From: Calothrix sp. 336/3
Lineage (GTDB): Bacteria > Cyanobacteriota > Cyanobacteriia > Cyanobacteriales > Nostocaceae
Length of the DNA stretch: 64,000 bases
Assembly: GCF_000734895.2 (NCBI RefSeq)
Contig: NZ_CP011382.1
Span: forward strand, 4,752,700-4,816,699
Direction of reading: 5' to 3'
Positions 18,532 to 27,041 of this stretch are shown piece by piece (the first letter of the stretch is position 1; every line of letters begins with the position of its first letter). The notes beneath the pieces were generated by a model. It was not told where the DNA came from. It did not search any database and saw nothing but the letters and a program-made list of their open reading frames with translations. The position numbers were made by a program, and so were the translations under genes.

Positions 18532-18758
18532 TCTCACCAAACCCAGGGTATCAGCTTCTAGGACAAATTTTTATTTAAAAACTTTCCCCAACCAATGTAA
18601 ATACTGCCCAGTTTAATGGTTCAGGGTGTTTTTTCATAGTTGTCAGCATTGCTTTTCTTAAAGCTGTAGCTTTGTCAGGATATACAAAAACTTAAACTAT
18701 TTTTATCTCTGCCTAGGAAATTCTGTGACAGATAGTTGCATAATCCCTATCAAGACAT

Positions 18759-18782
18759 AAAAAAAAGGTGGAAACATCCACC
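18759..18782 (-). terminator. Rho-independent terminator of the M16 protease pair
   Basis: Read on the minus strand, a 6-bp stem (GGTGGA with TCCACC) is followed by eight T residues, 28 bases after the stop of the protease gene at 18810. This is a canonical intrinsic terminator. Confidence 0.85.
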
Positions 18783-18809
18783 CTAAGTCAAGATTTACAG
18801 CAATAAAAA

Positions 18810-20339
18810 TTAATTCTTTGTTTGAGAAGCAGTTGGTTGGGGAATCGTAACATCAATTGGTGTCACCTGGCTAGCTAGTTGCGTCAGGGGTGGATTAATA
18901 TCCTTTTGATTACCAACAACTAAAGTCACCATTTTGTCTGGTTGTAGATACTTTTTCGCCACCCTTTGCACATCTGCGACGGTGGTATTAGCAACTGCTT
19001 TTTGATAACGGAAAAGGAAATCGCTAGGATAGCCGTAATATTCATAGCGCATTAACCGAGAGAGAATTTCCCCCGTATCTTCAAAATTGAAAACAAAGGA
19101 ATTGAGGGTTGACTCCTTAGCAAAAGCTAATTCCTTCTCACCTACAGGTTCAGTTTGCAAGCGTTTGATTTCGGCTTGAATTGCCTTAACAAACTGTACC
19201 GTTGCTGATGAGCGGGTTTGCCCCCCGGCAATGTACACCCCTGGATAATCAAAACGGGGACTCCAATAACCATAGACAGAATAGGCTAAACCTTGGCGCG
19301 ATCGCACTTCATTAAATAAACGTCCACCAAACCCATTCATTACCCCATTCATCACATCTAAAGCTGCATAGTCAGGGCTATTTAATAATCCACCCAAATG
19401 TCCAATTAGAATACTACTTTGGGTTAATTCTGGTTGATTGATAAAGAAGACTCCCCCTTTCTGTGCTTGGGAAACTTCGGGTAGTTGTGGTTTCTGGAGT
19501 TGGGGATTAGCTTGCCAATCACCAAATTTAGCATTAATTAAAGCCTTCATTTTTTGAGGTTGAAAATCTCCGGCAATCCCCAAAATCATATTATTGGGAT
19601 AGTAATATTGCCGATAGAATTTCAGTAAATCCTCACGATTAATCTGATTCAGGGTTGCATATTCTGTTGTGCGTGCGTAGGGGCTATCTTTGCCGTAAAT
19701 TAACTTTTGAAATTCCCTACCAGCAATATCATCGGGATCATCATTGCGACGAGCAATACCACCCCGTTGCTGGGTTTTAAATAACTCAATTTTATCTTGG
19801 GTGAAAGCTGGTTCGCGCAACACCTCGGCAAATAAATTAAATACCGTTTCTGCATCTTCTGTGAGAGATTCAAAACCAGCACTACCGACACCTTCACCCA
19901 TCCCAGTTTCCACTGTGGCAGCTTTTTGCTCTAGAATCTCATTTAATTCATCTGCCGTATGCTTGGTAGTGCCACCACTACGCATCACCTCTCCCACAGC
20001 TTGGGCTAAACCTACTTTTTCCCCAGGTTCGAGGCGATCGCCAGTCCGAATCATCATGGTGCCACCAATCACAGGCAATTCATGATTTTCTACCAAATAG
20101 ACAACCATGCCATTTTTCAGGGTGTACCGCTCATATTTCGGTAATTTCACCTCTGGCAAAGGCGGGTATTTGATATCGGTATAATACTTTGCTGCCGATG
20201 CTGCCCAAGAAAAATTGAAAGTAGAACAGACAAGGGCAAAACACAGCAGTAAGGAATAAATCAAACTTTTTTTCTGCAACATCTGCTGTTTACCCGGCAA
20301 TTTAAATCTGTACATATTCTGAGGATAGCTTTTATTCAT
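18810..20339 (-). CDS. M16 family peptidase-like protein lacking the zinc motif
   Basis: 509 residues with a signal sequence (hydrophobic stretch at about 25-47) and two M16 domains. At the place where active members have HxxEH, this one reads QAVGEVMRSGG, so the zinc ligands are missing. The rest of the fold is well kept (NNMILGIAGDFQP, SRQGLAYSVYGYW). It probably forms the non-catalytic partner of the active protease encoded immediately upstream, as in the alpha/beta pairs of mitochondrial processing peptidase and bacterial M16B complexes. The two genes are 21 bp apart and form an operon ended by the terminator at 18759-18782. Confidence 0.87.
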   Translation of the reverse strand: MNKSYPQNMYRFKLPGKQQMLQKKSLIYSLLLCFALVCSTFNFSWAASAAKYYTDIKYPPLPEVKLPKYERYTLKNGMVVYLVENHELPVIGGTMMIRTGDRLEPGEKVGLAQAVGEVMRSGGTTKHTADELNEILEQKAATVETGMGEGVGSAGFESLTEDAETVFNLFAEVLREPAFTQDKIELFKTQQRGGIARRNDDPDDIAGREFQKLIYGKDSPYARTTEYATLNQINREDLLKFYRQYYYPNNMILGIAGDFQPQKMKALINAKFGDWQANPQLQKPQLPEVSQAQKGGVFFINQPELTQSSILIGHLGGLLNSPDYAALDVMNGVMNGFGGRLFNEVRSRQGLAYSVYGYWSPRFDYPGVYIAGGQTRSSATVQFVKAIQAEIKRLQTEPVGEKELAFAKESTLNSFVFNFEDTGEILSRLMRYEYYGYPSDFLFRYQKAVANTTVADVQRVAKKYLQPDKMVTLVVGNQKDINPPLTQLASQVTPIDVTIPQPTASQTKN

Positions 20340-20360
20340 CCTGATTATTTTTCCTTTAGC

Positions 20361-21938
20361 TTATTTTTTGGAAATCAACTTTCCGACGGTACGATTTTCC
20401 GGAACAAATGTTGCTTGGGCAACTCTTTGAATATCTGCTGGTTTGACTGCGGCAATCAAATCTAATTGTTTAAATAAATTGCGCCAGGAGCCTGTTTTAA
20501 TTTCATATTCTAGTAACTGTTGTGCCATACCAGAATTAGAATTGAGGGATTTAATCAGTTCCGCTTTGATATTAGTTTTAACTCGCTCTAAATCCTTCAC
20601 CGCTACAGCTTCTGTTTTTAAACGCTCGATTTCTTGACGCAAAGCTACTGCCACTTGTTCAACAGTTTTACCTGGAGCAGTCAGGGCATAAAATAACATT
20701 AAGTTTGGGTATTTATCCCCAGGAAAACCACTAAATCCTTGGGCTGATAGGGCTAATTGTTGTTTTTCTACTAAGGATTTATACAAGCGGGATGTGCGTC
20801 CATCGCTCAGTAATCTACCAATTACCTCATAAACTGCATTATCTGGATGGGTGACTGCTGGACGATGGTAGCCTTCTAAATACCAGGGTTGGGATGCTAG
20901 TTGAAGAGTGATTTCCCTGGGTGCGGTTTGCTTCGGTTCGGGAGAAATTTTGCTGACAGTTTTACTGCGGGATTTATAACGTCCGAAATAGGTTTCTGCC
21001 AGTTGTTTTACCTGCTGGGGGTTGACATCTCCGACAACGGCGATCGTGAGATTACTGGGTGCGTAGTAACTGGCAAAGAATTTTCTGACATCCTCAGTAG
21101 TCAGATTACGGATATCCTCATCGTAACCAATAACTGGACGGCGATAGGGATGCACCTTGAAAGCAGCATCTGTAAATTTTTCTACCATCAAACCAATGGG
21201 AGAATTTTCGACTCGCATCCGTCTTTCTTCTAAAATCACCTGCTTTTCTTTATAAAATTCTCGGAAAACTGGATCGAGAAATCTATCAGATTCTAAGGAC
21301 ATCCATAATTCCAACTTATTTGCGGGAAAGCTATAAAAATAACGAGTTGCTTCTGTGGAAGTATTCGCATTTAAACCCACACCTCCAGCTTGCTCTACAA
21401 TCCGCCCCAATTCATTTTGGATAGAAATTGTCGCTGCTTTTGCCTCGATTTGTTGGAATTCTGCTTCCAGTTTGGCTAGTTCTGGTTTTTTTCCCGCAGC
21501 TTTCGCGGCTTTAATTTGGCTTGCTAACTGATCTAAACGCTCTAGGAGTGGTTTTTCCTGCTTGTAATCTTTTGTACCAATCCTGCTGGTTCCTTTGAAA
21601 GCTAAATGTTCCAGAAAGTGCGCCACTCCCGTTTTTCCTACTGGCTCATCTATTCCACCGACATCAGCATAGGTAAGAAAAGAAACAACTGGTGCTTGAT
21701 GACGTTCTAAAACAATAAACTTCATGCCGTTGGCAAGACGAAATTCTGTGAGATTTTTAACTACCTGATCGAGATAGGGTTGAATCGAAGTCTTTTGAGG
21801 AGGTGCTGCTGTTTGGGCAAAAGCCACGGTAGGAGAAAATCCCCACCAGAGAGTGAGTGCTAACAGTAGCGTGGTGACAAGTCGATTGATTTTGGTTTTC
21901 ATCGCTGATTGATTGGTTTTGTGGGAGATGTTGTGCAA
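20361..21938 (-). CDS. M16 family zinc peptidase, catalytic partner
   Basis: 525 residues if it begins at 21938; an ATG at 21902 (MKTKINRLVTTLLL) gives a more usual signal peptide and may be the true start. The zinc site HFLEH is present at about residue 107 (AHFLEHLAFKGT), with the downstream glutamate region in LNANTSTEATRYF. The N-terminal signal ends near VAFAQ, so the enzyme should be periplasmic or membrane-facing. M16 proteases degrade short peptides or process precursors. It is paired with the inactive homologue downstream and is divergent from the TetR gene at 22115. Confidence 0.9.
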   Translation of the reverse strand: MHNISHKTNQSAMKTKINRLVTTLLLALTLWWGFSPTVAFAQTAAPPQKTSIQPYLDQVVKNLTEFRLANGMKFIVLERHQAPVVSFLTYADVGGIDEPVGKTGVAHFLEHLAFKGTSRIGTKDYKQEKPLLERLDQLASQIKAAKAAGKKPELAKLEAEFQQIEAKAATISIQNELGRIVEQAGGVGLNANTSTEATRYFYSFPANKLELWMSLESDRFLDPVFREFYKEKQVILEERRMRVENSPIGLMVEKFTDAAFKVHPYRRPVIGYDEDIRNLTTEDVRKFFASYYAPSNLTIAVVGDVNPQQVKQLAETYFGRYKSRSKTVSKISPEPKQTAPREITLQLASQPWYLEGYHRPAVTHPDNAVYEVIGRLLSDGRTSRLYKSLVEKQQLALSAQGFSGFPGDKYPNLMLFYALTAPGKTVEQVAVALRQEIERLKTEAVAVKDLERVKTNIKAELIKSLNSNSGMAQQLLEYEIKTGSWRNLFKQLDLIAAVKPADIQRVAQATFVPENRTVGKLISKK

Positions 21939-22114
21939 AAAATTATCTAGGAGTTCTTTGTTCGATTCACATTTGTTTACAGATTTCGCAGACTTTTTAC
22001 TGATTTACTAGGGGATAAGGGCGTTAATCTTGTATTAAGGTTTCTGTGCTTTTTGTACTCGAAGTTAGACAATAATGCTACGAGTCCTGTTCCGGATATT
22101 TCACTATAACCGTT

Positions 22115-22729
22115 ATGCGAGTTTTTAATTCTCCTCCACCTTCCGAGGCACAAACACGTAGTCGTATTTTACAGGCGGCACAGCGTTTATTTGCCTCCCA
22201 AGGCTTTGATGGTACAACAACCCGTGATTTAGCACAGGCAGCAGGTGTAGCAGAAGGTACACTCTTCCGTCATTTTGCCAATAAAAAGGCGATTTTGGTA
22301 GAGGTAGCAACTGCTGGGTGGGTAGAAATTCTCACAGACTTGCTGACAGAGTTGAGTGAGATGGGTAGCTATAAAGCTGTGGCTCAGGTGATGCGTCGCA
22401 GAATGTGGAATATGCAGAAAAATGCCGATTTGATGCGAGTCTGCTTTATGGAAGCACAGTTTCACCCTGATTTGCGCGATCGCATTCAGTCAGAGGTAAT
22501 TGGGAAAATGACAGATGTGGCGGAAGCTTTCTTCCAAACAGCTATGGATAAAGGAGTTTACCGCAAAATGGATGCGAATCTCGTTGCCAAAGTTTTCTTG
22601 GGAATGTTTGCGATCGCGGGTTTTTCTGACAACACCTTGGTAAATGCTAATGCTTCTCCTCAAGATATTCAGCACATGGCGGAAGGGCTGGCTGATATCT
22701 TTTTAAATGGGGTATTAGAAAATAAATAA
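22115..22729 (+). CDS. TetR family transcriptional regulator
   Basis: 204 residues. The N-terminal helix-turn-helix is typical (RSRILQAAQRLFASQGFDGTTTRDLAQAAGVAEGTLFRHFANKKAIL), followed by a helical ligand-binding and dimer domain. It is divergent from the M16 pair with 176 bp between the starts, a layout in which a TetR protein often controls both itself and the neighbour; I did not find an obvious palindromic operator by eye. The ligand is unknown. Confidence 0.9.
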   Translation: MRVFNSPPPSEAQTRSRILQAAQRLFASQGFDGTTTRDLAQAAGVAEGTLFRHFANKKAILVEVATAGWVEILTDLLTELSEMGSYKAVAQVMRRRMWNMQKNADLMRVCFMEAQFHPDLRDRIQSEVIGKMTDVAEAFFQTAMDKGVYRKMDANLVAKVFLGMFAIAGFSDNTLVNANASPQDIQHMAEGLADIFLNGVLENK

Positions 22730-22820
22730 AACCTATGAGCAATATTTAGAGTGTTTACTGCTCATCCAAAAATCAATCATCCCCAATTATCTTGCTCCCT
22801 TCCCTTTGCTTTTTTCTACC

Positions 22821-23261
22821 CTATCCCCCAATTACCTTTGCTTCCTGACTCCACCGTTGAATTAACTCCACCGGGGGACATAAATCCCGTCGCTGCATAG
22901 TCGCAACTTGTAAACGCATAATTTGTCTTTGCAAGCGATGAATCGGCATTTCTGCTAACTGTCCCGTGGAAATTATGCCTGTATGCAGCAATAAACCGCA
23001 ATATTGCGTACCCACACTGGGGATTCTTGCTAAATCAGCTAAAGCAACCCACTTATTGATATGCTGCAAATGAATTTGTAGTTTACCTGCTAAAGCGATT
23101 CGTGCTTGTGTGGTTCTGGTTTGTTGTAATAAAACCAGGGTTGTGAGAATACCGCAATCTTTGAGATTGACTTGTTCTTCTGTACTTAATCCTGGTAATT
23201 GCTCTATTGACCAACTACAGGCTGAGATAGTTCTCACCCTGATTTGCTTTTTAGGAGACAT
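22821..23261 (-). CDS. DUF4332 domain protein
   Basis: 146 residues. It has two helix-hairpin-helix-like units typical of DUF4332 (IEQLPGLSTEEQVNLKDCGI and LARIPSVGTQYCGLLLHTGI). Such units in other families contact DNA or proteins. There is no catalytic motif. It is convergent with the TetR gene, 91 bp apart. Confidence 0.75.
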   Translation of the reverse strand: MSPKKQIRVRTISACSWSIEQLPGLSTEEQVNLKDCGILTTLVLLQQTRTTQARIALAGKLQIHLQHINKWVALADLARIPSVGTQYCGLLLHTGIISTGQLAEMPIHRLQRQIMRLQVATMQRRDLCPPVELIQRWSQEAKVIGG

Positions 23262-23498
23262 TTCTAAAATTGAGAAATGATATACCCCTATATTCTGGCA
23301 AATTTATGTAATTACTAGATATCAAAAAAACATATTCAGACTATCTTAAAAATAGAAGTTACAAACAGAATTATGGATGTTATCAATCCTTGCCATAGGG
23401 GTATTCAGAAAATAACACCTCAGAATTCAGTTCTCTTTGTAATTTCTTTCCCTACTGTTGGATTCAGGTCAATGTATTATTTAAAGCACCAAGCAACA

Positions 23499-23768
23499 AT
23501 GCACAAGATTCTTTTGATATTCATCTTGCTCATCCTAGGTGGGGGGTTAGGAAGTTGTAATATGGGTACAAATAGTACTTCCCCAGAAAAAACTGAGTCT
23601 CAAGAGGTTGAAACCCAAGGGACTCCCGATGATGACGACGAGAATAAAGACAAAAATAATACCCAGGAAAAACGTCAAAATGATGACGATGACGACGATG
23701 AGAAAAAAGGGAAAAAAGGTAATAAAGATTACCAGAATCAGCGTAAAAATGACGATGATAATGACTAG
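23499..23768 (+). CDS. small acidic lipoprotein
   Basis: Start chosen at the ATG at 23499, which gives a lipoprotein signal MHKILLIFILLILGGG followed by the lipobox LGSC; a longer frame from 23373 adds 42 residues that would bury the signal. The mature 70 residues are almost only Asp, Glu, Lys, Asn and Gln (DDDENKDKNN, NDDDDDDEKKGKKG) and must be disordered. It may bind cations, but no defined family is seen. The DNA is a GATGAC-type low-complexity tract. Confidence 0.6.
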   Translation: MHKILLIFILLILGGGLGSCNMGTNSTSPEKTESQEVETQGTPDDDDENKDKNNTQEKRQNDDDDDDEKKGKKGNKDYQNQRKNDDDND

Positions 23769-23805
23769 CTAAGTCACAGATTTTACTCTGCAATTACTCC
23801 ATAAA

Positions 23806-25197
23806 ATGCCCATGTTGCCCTTAGAAATAGATAATTCGCTCCTGGAAACTCTGCGTCAGCGTCGTCAAAATTTACATAGATTAGTAGACTTTCCCGTAGT
23901 TTTATGGTCAGGGGGTAGTACTGCGCGTAATTTCCCTGCAAATATTTTTCCCTTCCGTGCTAGTAGCCATTTTCTTTACTTTACGGGGTTGCCTTTACGG
24001 AATGCAGCTATCCGTCTGCAAGGGGGAAATTTAGAATTATTCCTGGATGAAGCACCTGCGAGTAATGCTTTATGGTACGGAGAAACACCTTCCATAGAAG
24101 AAATAGGGGCAAAAATTGGTGCTATTGCTGTCTACCCCATGGCAGAATTAGCCCAAAGGGTGACAGATGCAGCCACGATCGCCGTCCAAGATGCTGCTAC
24201 ATGGACATTACAATCACAGTTACTAAATCGCTGGGTTTTACCGCAACAACCTCCCCAGGATATTGACTGGCAACTGGCAAAGGCAATTATTCAGCTACGG
24301 CTGACCCATGATACAGGTGCTATCGCAGAATTACGTAAAGCATCGGAGGTGACTGTGGCGGCACACAGAGCGGGAATGCTTGCTGTGAGGTCATCCCAGG
24401 GAGAATCCCAGGTGCGGGCAGCTATGGAGCAGGTAATTATGGCACATAACATGACCACTGCTTACAGTAGTATTGTCACTGTCCATGGGGAGGTGTTACA
24501 TAATGATAGCTACCATCATTCCCTCACCCCTGGGAATTTATTATTGGCAGATGTGGGGGCAGAAACACCTGGAGGATGGGCAGCAGATATTACCCGAACT
24601 TTCCCCGTAAATGGGAAGTTTTCACCCACCCAAAGGGCAATTTATCAGGTAATTTGGGCAGCACAACAAGCCGCGATCGCCATGGTTAAACCCGGTATAG
24701 AATATGCAGATGTGCATCGGGAAGCTTGTCTGGCGATCGCCAGTGGTTTAGTTGATTTGGGAATTCTGCGGGGGGAAGCGGAGGATTTGGTGCATAAAAA
24801 TCTCCATGCGTTATTTTTTCCCCACGGAATCGGACATTTACTCGGTTTAGATGTCCATGATATGGAAGATTTGGGGGATTTAGCTGGGTATGGTGAGGGA
24901 AGAACCCGTAGCGATCGCTTTGGTTTAAGTTATCTACGTCTTAACCGTCCCCTAGAACCGGGAATGTTAGTCACCATTGAACCGGGATTTTACCAAGTCC
25001 CCGCTATCCTCAATGACCCCAAAGTCCGCTCCCAGTACCAATATTTGGTGAATTGGGAACGTCTAGCAGAGTTTGCCGATGTCCGAGGAATCCGCATCGA
25101 AGATGATGTCCTAGTCACCAGTAATGGACATGAAGTGTTAACTGCTGCTCTCCCCAGTCAAATAGATATGGTAGAGGAGTTGGTACAGCAGGGTTAA
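23806..25197 (+). CDS. pepP: aminopeptidase P family (M24B) Xaa-Pro peptidase
   Basis: 463 residues with an N-terminal AMP_N domain (about 10-150) and a C-terminal pita-bread metallopeptidase domain. The metal ligands are in place: LLADVGAETPGGWAADITRTF (two Asp), PHGIGHLLGLDVHD (His), MLVTIEPGFY (Glu) and GIRIEDDVLV (Glu). The enzyme removes N-terminal residues before proline, in the cytosol. Length and order fit PepP of Gram-negative bacteria. Confidence 0.92.
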   Translation: MPMLPLEIDNSLLETLRQRRQNLHRLVDFPVVLWSGGSTARNFPANIFPFRASSHFLYFTGLPLRNAAIRLQGGNLELFLDEAPASNALWYGETPSIEEIGAKIGAIAVYPMAELAQRVTDAATIAVQDAATWTLQSQLLNRWVLPQQPPQDIDWQLAKAIIQLRLTHDTGAIAELRKASEVTVAAHRAGMLAVRSSQGESQVRAAMEQVIMAHNMTTAYSSIVTVHGEVLHNDSYHHSLTPGNLLLADVGAETPGGWAADITRTFPVNGKFSPTQRAIYQVIWAAQQAAIAMVKPGIEYADVHREACLAIASGLVDLGILRGEAEDLVHKNLHALFFPHGIGHLLGLDVHDMEDLGDLAGYGEGRTRSDRFGLSYLRLNRPLEPGMLVTIEPGFYQVPAILNDPKVRSQYQYLVNWERLAEFADVRGIRIEDDVLVTSNGHEVLTAALPSQIDMVEELVQQG

Positions 25198-25200
25198 AAT

Positions 25201-25221
25201 AATTCGTAATTCGTAATTCGT
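25201..25221. repeat. tandem 7-bp repeat (AATTCGT x3)
   Basis: Three perfect copies of AATTCGT lie between pepP and the AAA ATPase gene. Such short tandem heptamers are common between genes in Nostocales. Confidence 0.85.
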
Positions 25222-25274
25222 AAAAAGTTAGTTAATGGCAAAATTCTCGACTTATCCCATAAATTGGGAATTTT

Positions 25275-26480
25275 CTAAACAAACTTCTGGATAAACTCAT
25301 ACATCAAATCTACCCGACCCTTACGTAACATTGCGGGGTCGAGTCTTTCCGTGGTGTTGCAAGTCATGAGAATTACTAGACGTTGATTTATCTGAATACC
25401 AGAATCATCTATTACACTCTGGTATAAAGTACCATCCAGTAAACTGAGAATATGCTCGGTTTTATTATTAGACTGGGCAATTTCGCTGGAACGGTTTTGA
25501 GCCAGGTTATCTGCTTCGTTAATAATAATACAGATTTTCTCTAAGTAGGTCGGTGGAACAAAGTTGGCGATCGCGTCATGGTCGAGAATGAAAATTACAT
25601 ACCCCAGGGGGACTAAAATTTCCTTAGCAACCGCTTGTGTCCACGCAGTTTTACCTGTTCCCGGTTCTCCATGAACTAACACAGCTAACTGTTGTTGATC
25701 AAGAATTGCTTGCTGTACGTTATCAGTAAAACTCTGAATATCTGCGGGAAAACTGCGAATTGAAAATTGACTGTGAACCTTACCAACTCGACTCTGATAT
25801 CCACTCAACATCACCGCTAAATCATAGGTAGCTTTATTGATTAAGGGAGTGAGATTTTTCGCCATTAAGGTATATTGTCGCTTACCTCGGTCATAGGGGT
25901 CAATTTGCAGCCAAATATCATGTTTTGACCAGTAAGCATACACAGTATTAATCACATCTAAGCGTTCCCAATTCAGAAATCTATCTACTGGGAAATAGAA
26001 CTCTCGCTCAGAATAGTATTGAGTAATAATATCTGGAGCAGCAAGCAAATTTAAAACCCGTAAAACAGTAATTTCTTGTAGTCTATTTAAAACATATTCA
26101 ATAGGAATACTATTGCGACTGACAAATTGGACAATGGGTGTTTCTGTGGCAATAACTTCTTTGTAGCGGTAATCAGGATAAATAGGTTCTGGAGTAATAA
26201 AATTCCAGTATTTTTCTACTTCATAGCGGGTATTTTCTGAAGCTAAATTCAATAAGTTTGCCCACCATGCATAATTATTTCGCCCTAGGGTTTCAGCCAA
26301 ATTACTCACCAAATTGAAGGTTTTTTGACTTAATTCCCGTGAATCCTTTGACATTAACTCGGCAAAATAACCAAAATCAAATTCTCGCTGCAAAGGTCGC
26401 CAACCACTGGCAAGTAAACCTTGGCGATTATTAGTATTATTGGGTACGTTGTCTTGAGTTCTAAAATAGTCAAATTCCAT
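25275..26480 (-). CDS. AAA family ATPase
   Basis: 401 residues. The N-terminal 240 residues are unassigned and helical, with many aromatic residues. The C-terminal AAA module has Walker A GEPGTGKT at 271-278, a Walker B-like strand CIIINEAD at 317-324 and sensor 1 MTCNTTE at 372-378 (N375). It is followed by DPAMLRKGRVD, where R386/R389 are candidate arginine fingers. In Walker B the usual Asp before Glu is Asn (N321), while E322 remains. The ribosome site is weak. The gene lies 160 bp downstream of the rRNA-like RNA on the same strand, so that RNA may be its leader. Confidence 0.8.
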   Translation of the reverse strand: MEFDYFRTQDNVPNNTNNRQGLLASGWRPLQREFDFGYFAELMSKDSRELSQKTFNLVSNLAETLGRNNYAWWANLLNLASENTRYEVEKYWNFITPEPIYPDYRYKEVIATETPIVQFVSRNSIPIEYVLNRLQEITVLRVLNLLAAPDIITQYYSEREFYFPVDRFLNWERLDVINTVYAYWSKHDIWLQIDPYDRGKRQYTLMAKNLTPLINKATYDLAVMLSGYQSRVGKVHSQFSIRSFPADIQSFTDNVQQAILDQQQLAVLVHGEPGTGKTAWTQAVAKEILVPLGYVIFILDHDAIANFVPPTYLEKICIIINEADNLAQNRSSEIAQSNNKTEHILSLLDGTLYQSVIDDSGIQINQRLVILMTCNTTERLDPAMLRKGRVDLMYEFIQKFV

Positions 26481-26511
26481 TTTCTGATTTGGTTGTGGGT
26501 ATTATTTTATA

Positions 26512-26533
26512 AATATGTCGGTAATATGTCGGT
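26512..26533 (-). promoter_or_regulatory. tandem 11-bp direct repeat upstream of the AAA ATPase gene
   Basis: Two adjoining perfect copies of AATATGTCGGT (plus strand) lie 32-53 bases before the ATPase start. Two sites exactly one helical turn apart suggest a regulator-binding site; nothing identifies the factor. A short hairpin-like stretch (TGTAGAGCTACA region, about 26546-26557) lies just beyond. Confidence 0.4.
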
Positions 26534-26639
26534 AAAAATTATATTTGTAGAGCTACAGAAATTTATCTTTAATAATATTCACCTGGATATTCTATCTAAA
26601 TACTGAGGACATTTCTTGGTTTGTTAACAGGATTTATAG

Positions 26640-27035
26640 ATAAAACCCTTATACACTTACATCTCTATTTGCAATTATCAGGGTGAAAATTTGTATACTC
26701 CTTGAACTTACTGACAAATATACCTTTGAAAATATCTCTACTGACTTCAGTAAATAGGGTTTGGCGATCAAAGTATAAACTACTTGCGTGTAAGTTGTCA
26801 GAGCCAAGCGTTCATCACTCAAAAATAACTCCGCTAGTGAGCTACTACGCACTCTTTAAAGGATAGCTGCTTTCAAGCCAACCTCCTAGGTTCTCTGTTA
26901 TTTTCTTGCTTCTCGCCCGTTATTATAGGATAACGGTAACTTTCCTCTCGTACTAGTGTATGTAAGCTCTAACGGTTGGGACACGCAAGCAGGAAATTTG
27001 CAAGTTTAAAAATAAGGTTTTCTTTGATTATCTTG
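26640..27035 (-). ncRNA. structured RNA carrying 23S-like sarcin-ricin loop and GTPase-associated centre
   Basis: Read on the minus strand. At 26955-26943 is the sarcin-ricin core UAGUACGAGAGGA, identical to bacterial 23S rRNA. At 26890-26833 is a 58-nt segment that I align, from memory of the E. coli sequence, at about 46 of 58 positions with 23S 1051-1108, the L11/thiostrepton-binding GTPase-associated centre. It includes CCUUUAAAGAGUGCG and UAGCUCACU. Flanking similarity covers the L10-side internal loop (CAGAGA and GCGGAGUU). The rRNA order is reversed. New helices enclose both parts: 26992-26981 with 26791-26780 (12 bp, one G-U), 26973-26966 with 26804-26797 (8 bp, one G-U), a hairpin 26936-26917, and 26904-26897 with 26829-26822 (8 bp). 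A second domain seems closed by 26762-26756 with 26649-26643. Ends are estimated; the 3' end is uncertain and may run into the ATPase mRNA. Confidence 0.72.
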
Positions 27036-27041
27036 TATTAC

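Noticed and set aside
26649..26852. A 67-codon minus-strand reading frame inside the rRNA-like region
   Set aside because: It opens at a GTG within the conserved GUGCGUAGUAGC of the GTPase-centre segment, has no ribosome site and simply translates the structured RNA; the RNA similarity and helices explain the sequence better.
26833..26958. Simple 23S rRNA gene remnant or assembly debris
   Set aside because: The two rRNA matches are in the reverse order of 23S, no intervening rRNA sequence is present, complementary flanks enclose them and a consensus promoter precedes them. A relic is not excluded but explains less.
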